Below, piece after piece: positions 59,028-64,000 of a stretch of 64,000 nucleotides of DNA. The notes beneath the pieces were generated by a model, which was not told where the DNA came from, searched no databases, and was given only the letters and a program-made list of their open reading frames with translations. Each line of letters starts with the position of its first letter. Position 1 is the first letter of the stretch. The position numbers and the translations under genes were made by a program. The stretch covers positions 34,317 through 98,316 of the forward strand of contig NZ_JAKFWH010000089.1 of assembly GCF_021731985.1 (NCBI RefSeq). Direction: 5' to 3'. This DNA is from Nitrosomonas sp. GTDB lineage: Bacteria > Pseudomonadota > Gammaproteobacteria > Burkholderiales > Nitrosomonadaceae.

Positions 59028-60788
59028 ATGACGCAAGTTGTCGAAATAAAGATTCCCGATATCGGTGATTTCAAGGATGTTCCGGTTATTGAGTTATTCG
59101 TCTCCCCCGGCGATACGGTTGAAAAAGAAACTTCGCTGATCACACTGGAAACGGATAAAGCTTCAATGGAAGTGCCTTCGCCATACGCCGGTGTGGTGCA
59201 AGCAATCAAAATCAAAGTAGGCGACAACGTGTCAGAGGGCTCAGTAATTCTGACTTTGGCCGTGACTGAGCAACTCGCAGTCGCAACGGCCTCAGAAACC
59301 ACATCCAGCGAGAAAACAATTGCTGCTCCCGCTATTGCCTCTGCACCAGCCTCACCCTCACCGGAATCCATTCCGCCGGGTGATATTCACGCTGATGTGG
59401 TGGTACTCGGCGCCGGACCTGGTGGTTATACCGCGGCTTTCCGCGCTGCCGATCTGGGTAAAAAGGTGGTTTTAATCGAGCGCTATACCGCACTCGGTGG
59501 CGTGTGCTTGAATGTCGGTTGCATTCCTTCCAAGGCTTTACTGCATGCGGCCAAAGTAATCACGGAAGCAGAGGATGTTGAAGCGCAAGGTATTGTTTTT
59601 GGCAAACCCCAAATCGATATTGCCAAGCTGCGCACCTGGAAAGAATCGGTGATCAGCAAACTGACCAAGGGCCTGAAAGCACTGGCAAAACAGCGCAAAG
59701 TGGAAATCATCCACGGCTCCGGGAAGCTCACCACGCCACATCTGATTCAAGTTGAAACTACGGATGGGCAGAAAACGATTTCTTTCGAGCAGTGCATCAT
59801 CGCAGCCGGTTCCAGCGTCGCGCGTATTCCTGGTTTTCCTTACGATGATCCGCGCTTGATCGATTCCACCGGAGCACTTGAACTAAAAGACGTGCCGAAG
59901 CACATGCTGGTTATCGGTGGCGGCATCATCGGCCTGGAAATGGCCACGGTCTATTCCGCATTGGGAAGCAAAATCACTGTGGTGGAATGGATGGATCAAT
60001 TGATCCCGGGCGCTGACCCCGATCTGATCAAACCACTGCATCGCCGTATCAAGAAACGCTACGAGGCGATTTATCTAAAAACCAAGGTAACTCAGATTGT
60101 AACCGGTGAATCCGGGCTGATCGTGACCTTTGAGGGAGAAAATGCGCCGGAACCGCAAACCTATGACCGTATTCTAATGGCCGTCGGACGCCGTCCGAAT
60201 GGGCGCGCGATCGGTGCCGAGGAAATCGGTATTCAAGTCAACGAACGCGGTTTTATCCCGGTGGATCAGCAAATGCGCACTAACTTGCCTCACATTTTTG
60301 CAATTGGCGATATCGTGGGTGAACCGATGCTGGCGCACAAAGCCACTTATGAAGGCAAATTGGCTGCAGAAATTATTGCCGGGCATAAAGCCATTTTTGA
60401 TGCCCGCACCATTCCTTCCGTTGCTTATACCGATCCTGAAATTGCCTGGATGGGTCTGACTGAGAAAGAAGCCATCAAGCAGGGTATCGATTATGAGAAA
60501 GCCAGCTTCCCCTGGGCTGCCAGCGGCCGTGCCATATCCATGGCACGCGAAGAAGGACTGACGCAACTGCTGTTGGATAAAAATACCCGCCGCATACTGG
60601 GTGCCGGCATGGTGGGAATCAATGCCGGGGAATTGATTGCGGAAACGGTTCTAGCGCTGGAGATGGGTGCGGATATGCAAGATATCAGCCTGACCATTCA
60701 CCCGCATCCCACGCTTTCGGAAACCGTACTGTTCGCCGCCGAAATGGCGGAAGGAACTATCACAGATCTTTATATACCAAAGAAATAG
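59028..60788 (+). CDS. lpdA: Dihydrolipoyl dehydrogenase with N-terminal lipoyl domain
   Basis: Lipoyl site 'ITLETDKASMEVPSPYAG', Ala/Pro linker, 'GGVCLNVGCIPSKALLHAAK'. GTG-start alternative at 58995. Confidence 0.95.
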   Translation: MTQVVEIKIPDIGDFKDVPVIELFVSPGDTVEKETSLITLETDKASMEVPSPYAGVVQAIKIKVGDNVSEGSVILTLAVTEQLAVATASETTSSEKTIAAPAIASAPASPSPESIPPGDIHADVVVLGAGPGGYTAAFRAADLGKKVVLIERYTALGGVCLNVGCIPSKALLHAAKVITEAEDVEAQGIVFGKPQIDIAKLRTWKESVISKLTKGLKALAKQRKVEIIHGSGKLTTPHLIQVETTDGQKTISFEQCIIAAGSSVARIPGFPYDDPRLIDSTGALELKDVPKHMLVIGGGIIGLEMATVYSALGSKITVVEWMDQLIPGADPDLIKPLHRRIKKRYEAIYLKTKVTQIVTGESGLIVTFEGENAPEPQTYDRILMAVGRRPNGRAIGAEEIGIQVNERGFIPVDQQMRTNLPHIFAIGDIVGEPMLAHKATYEGKLAAEIIAGHKAIFDARTIPSVAYTDPEIAWMGLTEKEAIKQGIDYEKASFPWAASGRAISMAREEGLTQLLLDKNTRRILGAGMVGINAGELIAETVLALEMGADMQDISLTIHPHPTLSETVLFAAEMAEGTITDLYIPKK

Positions 60789-60880
60789 ACGACGTAGGTA
60801 TCTCTGAAAATTCAGAAAAATACCCAGTCGGTTTCTGATTCCCGCGAACAAAACAATTACAATCAACTTTTATTAATTTT

Positions 60881-61282
60881 ATGATGGCCGCAAAAAAAAC
60901 TCACAGCATTTCTTTCGCATTGCTATTCATTTTATGTGGTGTGATACAAAACTCATTTGCAACGCATATCTCAGAACCTGTTCTGATCGATCCTCCAACA
61001 CAATTTAAAGCCGGAGACATGGTTATTCTGCATGGACGGGTAGACTACAATGCGCAGCCGACCCCCGATGTTTTGCTTAATTTCAAACTGATCCGCCCCG
61101 ATGGCACGATGGCAGTTGATCAATCCTATTCAAGTAATGCGGCAGGTCATTTTGAATTTAAGTTTGATAGTAAAGATGAAGTGCCTGGCACTTATCAAAT
61201 CACGATTACTTCACACTGCCTGGAAATTCACCGGTATGCTTGCACCTACAAAAATCAAACACTGTCTTTTGAATTAAAATAA
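60881..61282 (+). CDS. Secreted hypothetical protein
   Basis: Signal peptide-like N-terminus; beta-rich 'FKAGDMVILHGRVDYNAQPTPDVLLNFKLIRPDG'. Confidence 0.65.
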   Translation: MMAAKKTHSISFALLFILCGVIQNSFATHISEPVLIDPPTQFKAGDMVILHGRVDYNAQPTPDVLLNFKLIRPDGTMAVDQSYSSNAAGHFEFKFDSKDEVPGTYQITITSHCLEIHRYACTYKNQTLSFELK

Positions 61283-61376
61283 CCCGTAGAGATATTTCAC
61301 ACAAGATAAATAAGTAAGCTACAGTTGACAGTATTTCAAATCCTATTAATGCTTCCATGCACAAAAAAGAATACTT

Positions 61377-62183
61377 ATGGATCAACTTCCTATCATAAAA
61401 ATTTTCCGCAACTGCTTAGCCCTTGTTCTCGCGCTCTTTTTGCTATCAGCTTGCAATGCAAAAATGAGCGGTCTCTCAGAGCGAGAGGCTGCGATCAACG
61501 CCAGAGAATCGGAACTCGTAACATTATTTTCCGAGTTGGTAGAACAAAAAAAAGCATTAGAAAATAATCAATTAAACAACAAAGAAGAAAATGCTTCTCC
61601 TTCCAAAACCACTGAATGTTTATGTGATTCGATCAGCGATCTGACCCCGGCTGCAATTACCCAAAAAGACAAACCAACCGCGAAATATACCCGGACGGTA
61701 TCCGGCGGTGTTGAGAAAATTCATCTTGCCCCCGATTCCAGAACATTATTAGGCCGTATTGAAAAAGTATATATGGATCCTCCTGGTATGGAATTCAACG
61801 CGCGGATTGACACCGGCGCTCAGACATCCTCACTGAATGCGATTGATATTGTTGAATTCGAGCGGGATGGCAAACCGCACGTGCGATTTAATGTCATCAA
61901 TCCAAAAACCGGAGAAAAAACTGAAATCACAAGACGCCTGCGTCGCTATGCGCGCGTTAAGGAATTAAATAACAAAGAATCACAAAATCGCCCGGTGGTC
62001 AGAATGCGCGTCGTGATCGCCGACATTGATGAACAAATAAATTTTACGCTGGTGGATCGCAGCAAACTCAAAAATCAGGTTCTGATAGGACGCAACTTAT
62101 TACGTGATCTCGCAATCGTGGACGTCAGCAAGAAATATACGACTGCCAGGAATGAAAAAGTAAAACAAGGCGATCTCAGGTAA
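61377..62183 (+). CDS. Retropepsin-like / ATP-dependent zinc protease family lipoprotein
   Basis: Lipobox 'LLSACNAK'; 'GMEFNARIDTGAQTSSLNAIDIVEFERDGKPHVRFNV'; 'VLIGRNLLRDLAIVDVSKKY'. Confidence 0.9.
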   Translation: MDQLPIIKIFRNCLALVLALFLLSACNAKMSGLSEREAAINARESELVTLFSELVEQKKALENNQLNNKEENASPSKTTECLCDSISDLTPAAITQKDKPTAKYTRTVSGGVEKIHLAPDSRTLLGRIEKVYMDPPGMEFNARIDTGAQTSSLNAIDIVEFERDGKPHVRFNVINPKTGEKTEITRRLRRYARVKELNNKESQNRPVVRMRVVIADIDEQINFTLVDRSKLKNQVLIGRNLLRDLAIVDVSKKYTTARNEKVKQGDLR

Positions 62184-63736
62184 TGTCCCCCAAATTGAGA
62201 CTTTATATTTTAGTTTTTCTGATTATGGGGCTTGGCATAGGTCTGATTTTATATAAACACTTTGCTCTGGGATTCCCATTATCGCCCGATGACAAGAAAT
62301 CAGTTTGGACCATTGAAGCCAAAATCGATTTCATCGCACGCGGTGATCCCGTTATCGTCTCGTTCGCACTCCCCCCGCAAACGCCCAATGTTGTCTTTAT
62401 GGAAGAAGACTTTGCTTCACCCGGCTATGGGTTTAGTGAATTAACTTCTGCAGCAGGGCGGCGCGCACAATGGAGCAAAAGAACGGCATCAGGGCCTCAA
62501 ACAGCTTATTACCGCTTGAGCATGTATGAAACGGATCAGTTCATTCAGCCACCCATTGCCGCAGCAGATCTTCCAGCGGAACCGGAAAAACCCGAGTTTG
62601 ATGGCGTACTTAAGACCGCAGCCATCACATTATTGGATCAAGTTCGCAGCAAATCCGCTAATACTGAAATCTTTACCCGAGAGTTGATCAGCACTTTAAA
62701 CTCCAATACCCCTGATCAGAATCAACGCTTACTCCTCAATGACCAGTCCAGCGAAGATTATAAAACCCACTTAATCATTAATTTACTGGCATCAGAAGGA
62801 ATTAGTGCACATATTGTTCGTGGACTCTATCTGAATGAGGGCCGAAAAAGGCTGTCGCTTGCCAACTTTGTGGAAGTTTACATAGGCGGTCAATGGCTTT
62901 TGTTTAACCAGAATACCGGAGAAAGTGGGAAACCCAAGAATTTCTTGGTTTGGCAACGCGGCGATCAGTCTCTATTGGATGTCATCGGAGGGAAGAATTC
63001 AAAAATTTCCTTCTCGATCATAAAAAGCACCCAATCAACCAGAAATCTCGCTGTACGTGACAGCATCAGTAAGCAAGCCGGGCTGATCGATTTTTCTATT
63101 TACAGCTTACCGATCGAACAACAAAATGCATTCAAAATGATTTTATTATTACCGATCGGCGCATTGATTGTTGTCATTATGCGCCTGCTGATTGGTATAC
63201 GGACTTCCGGCACCTTTATGCCGATCTTGATCGCATTAGCGCTGATACAAACCACGTTGCTAACCGGTATCATCATCTTTCTGACTGTCGTTGGCACAGG
63301 ATTGTTGATTCGCTCTTACTTATCAAGCTTAAACCTGCTGTTTGTGGCGCGTATCTCGGCAGTGATCATTGTGGTGATCGCAATTATGGCAAGTATCAGT
63401 ATCATCAGTAATAAACTCGGAATTGATCAGGCCATGACGGTAACTTTCTTCCCGATGATCATTCTGTCCTGGACCATTGAGCGCATGTCGGTTCTGTGGG
63501 AAGAAGATGGCCCCAGAGAAGTCCTTATCCAGGGGGGCGGTAGCCTGTTAACAGCGGTTATTGCTTATTTGTTTATGACCAACCGGACGATTGAATATTT
63601 AACCTTTAACTTTCCCGAACTGATGCTGGTCAATCTGGCGCTCATCCTGATTCTTGGACAATATACCGGCTACCGGTTATTCGAGCTATATCGTTTTCAT
63701 GCTCTGGAAAGACGCGATGTTACTGGCAAGCGCTAA
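62183..63736 (+). CDS. Inactive transglutaminase-like domain fused to 7TM membrane protein
   Basis: 517 aa; N-terminal TM, periplasmic transglutaminase-like region, C-terminal multi-TM; start overlaps the protease gene stop. Confidence 0.88.
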   Translation: MSPKLRLYILVFLIMGLGIGLILYKHFALGFPLSPDDKKSVWTIEAKIDFIARGDPVIVSFALPPQTPNVVFMEEDFASPGYGFSELTSAAGRRAQWSKRTASGPQTAYYRLSMYETDQFIQPPIAAADLPAEPEKPEFDGVLKTAAITLLDQVRSKSANTEIFTRELISTLNSNTPDQNQRLLLNDQSSEDYKTHLIINLLASEGISAHIVRGLYLNEGRKRLSLANFVEVYIGGQWLLFNQNTGESGKPKNFLVWQRGDQSLLDVIGGKNSKISFSIIKSTQSTRNLAVRDSISKQAGLIDFSIYSLPIEQQNAFKMILLLPIGALIVVIMRLLIGIRTSGTFMPILIALALIQTTLLTGIIIFLTVVGTGLLIRSYLSSLNLLFVARISAVIIVVIAIMASISIISNKLGIDQAMTVTFFPMIILSWTIERMSVLWEEDGPREVLIQGGGSLLTAVIAYLFMTNRTIEYLTFNFPELMLVNLALILILGQYTGYRLFELYRFHALERRDVTGKR

Positions 63737-64000
63737 GAAACTCAGGAGTTTTGGCATCATCGGAATGAATCAGAGAAATTTTGGTTTGATTTCCCGCTAT
63801 AACCCGCGCCATTTATACCCGCTTGTTGACGACAAACTAAAAACCAAACTGCTGGCACAAAAAGCTGGCATCACCGTGCCCAAATTACTTGGCACCGTGG
63901 AATACCAGCATGATGTCAAATCGCTTAAAGAAATACTCCGCCCGCATGCCCAGTTCGTTATCAAACCAGTGAAAGGCAGTGGTGGAAAAGGCATCTTGGT
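63699..64000 (+). CDS. Alpha-L-glutamate ligase-like ATP-grasp protein (5' part, truncated by window end)
   Basis: Hand translation MLWKDAMLLASAKKLRSFGIIGMNQRNFGLISRYNPRHLYPLVDDKLKTKLLAQKAGITVPKLLG...FVIKPVKGSGGKGILV; open at 64000. Confidence 0.85.
   Translation, partial: MLWKDAMLLASAKKLRSFGIIGMNQRNFGLISRYNPRHLYPLVDDKLKTKLLAQKAGITVPKLLGTVEYQHDVKSLKEILRPHAQFVIKPVKGSGGKGIL

Noticed and set aside
1-64000. CRISPR arrays, rRNA and tRNA genes
   Set aside because: No regularly spaced short repeats and no rRNA- or tRNA-like sequence noticed by eye; a tRNAscan or CRISPR search was not possible here.

Overview
The window looks like a betaproteobacterial chromosome segment, possibly Nitrosomonas-like (inferred from gene content, not tested). 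(1) About 1-20,200, minus strand: an extracellular contractile injection system (eCIS; Afp/PVC/MAC-type phage-tail-like particle) with tape measure, two large baseplate proteins, gp25-like protein, PAAR, VgrG-like spike, LysM hub protein, DUF5908-like small protein, two tube proteins, one sheath and a DUF4255-like terminator, followed by a HerA-like ATPase. The tape-measure gene runs off the left edge, so the ORF track misses it. It has an uninterrupted frame of at least 1436 codons with an in-frame 1716-bp (572-aa) tandem repeat that looks identical over at least 1310 bp. This is the most interesting feature: an expandable molecular ruler that could make needle length variable. (2) About 22,000-42,600: a glycogen/alpha-glucan cluster (glk, glgP, glgB, glgC, two GH57 enzymes, pgi, glgA), split by an accessory block with a signal-peptide-bearing truncated-globin-like protein, an ECF sigma/cupin pair, a MITE-truncated antitoxin and a class III cyclase-like protein. 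(3) About 42,600-57,400: a scarred region with duplicated gene fragments (glgA', bolA', FecR-like'), a truncated umuC beside intact umuD, and copies of a MITE-like palindromic element. (4) About 57,700-64,000: proA, a lipoyl-domain lpdA, and a retropepsin-like protease / inactive transglutaminase-7TM / ATP-grasp module truncated by the right edge. All family calls are from reading the sequence; no searches were run.
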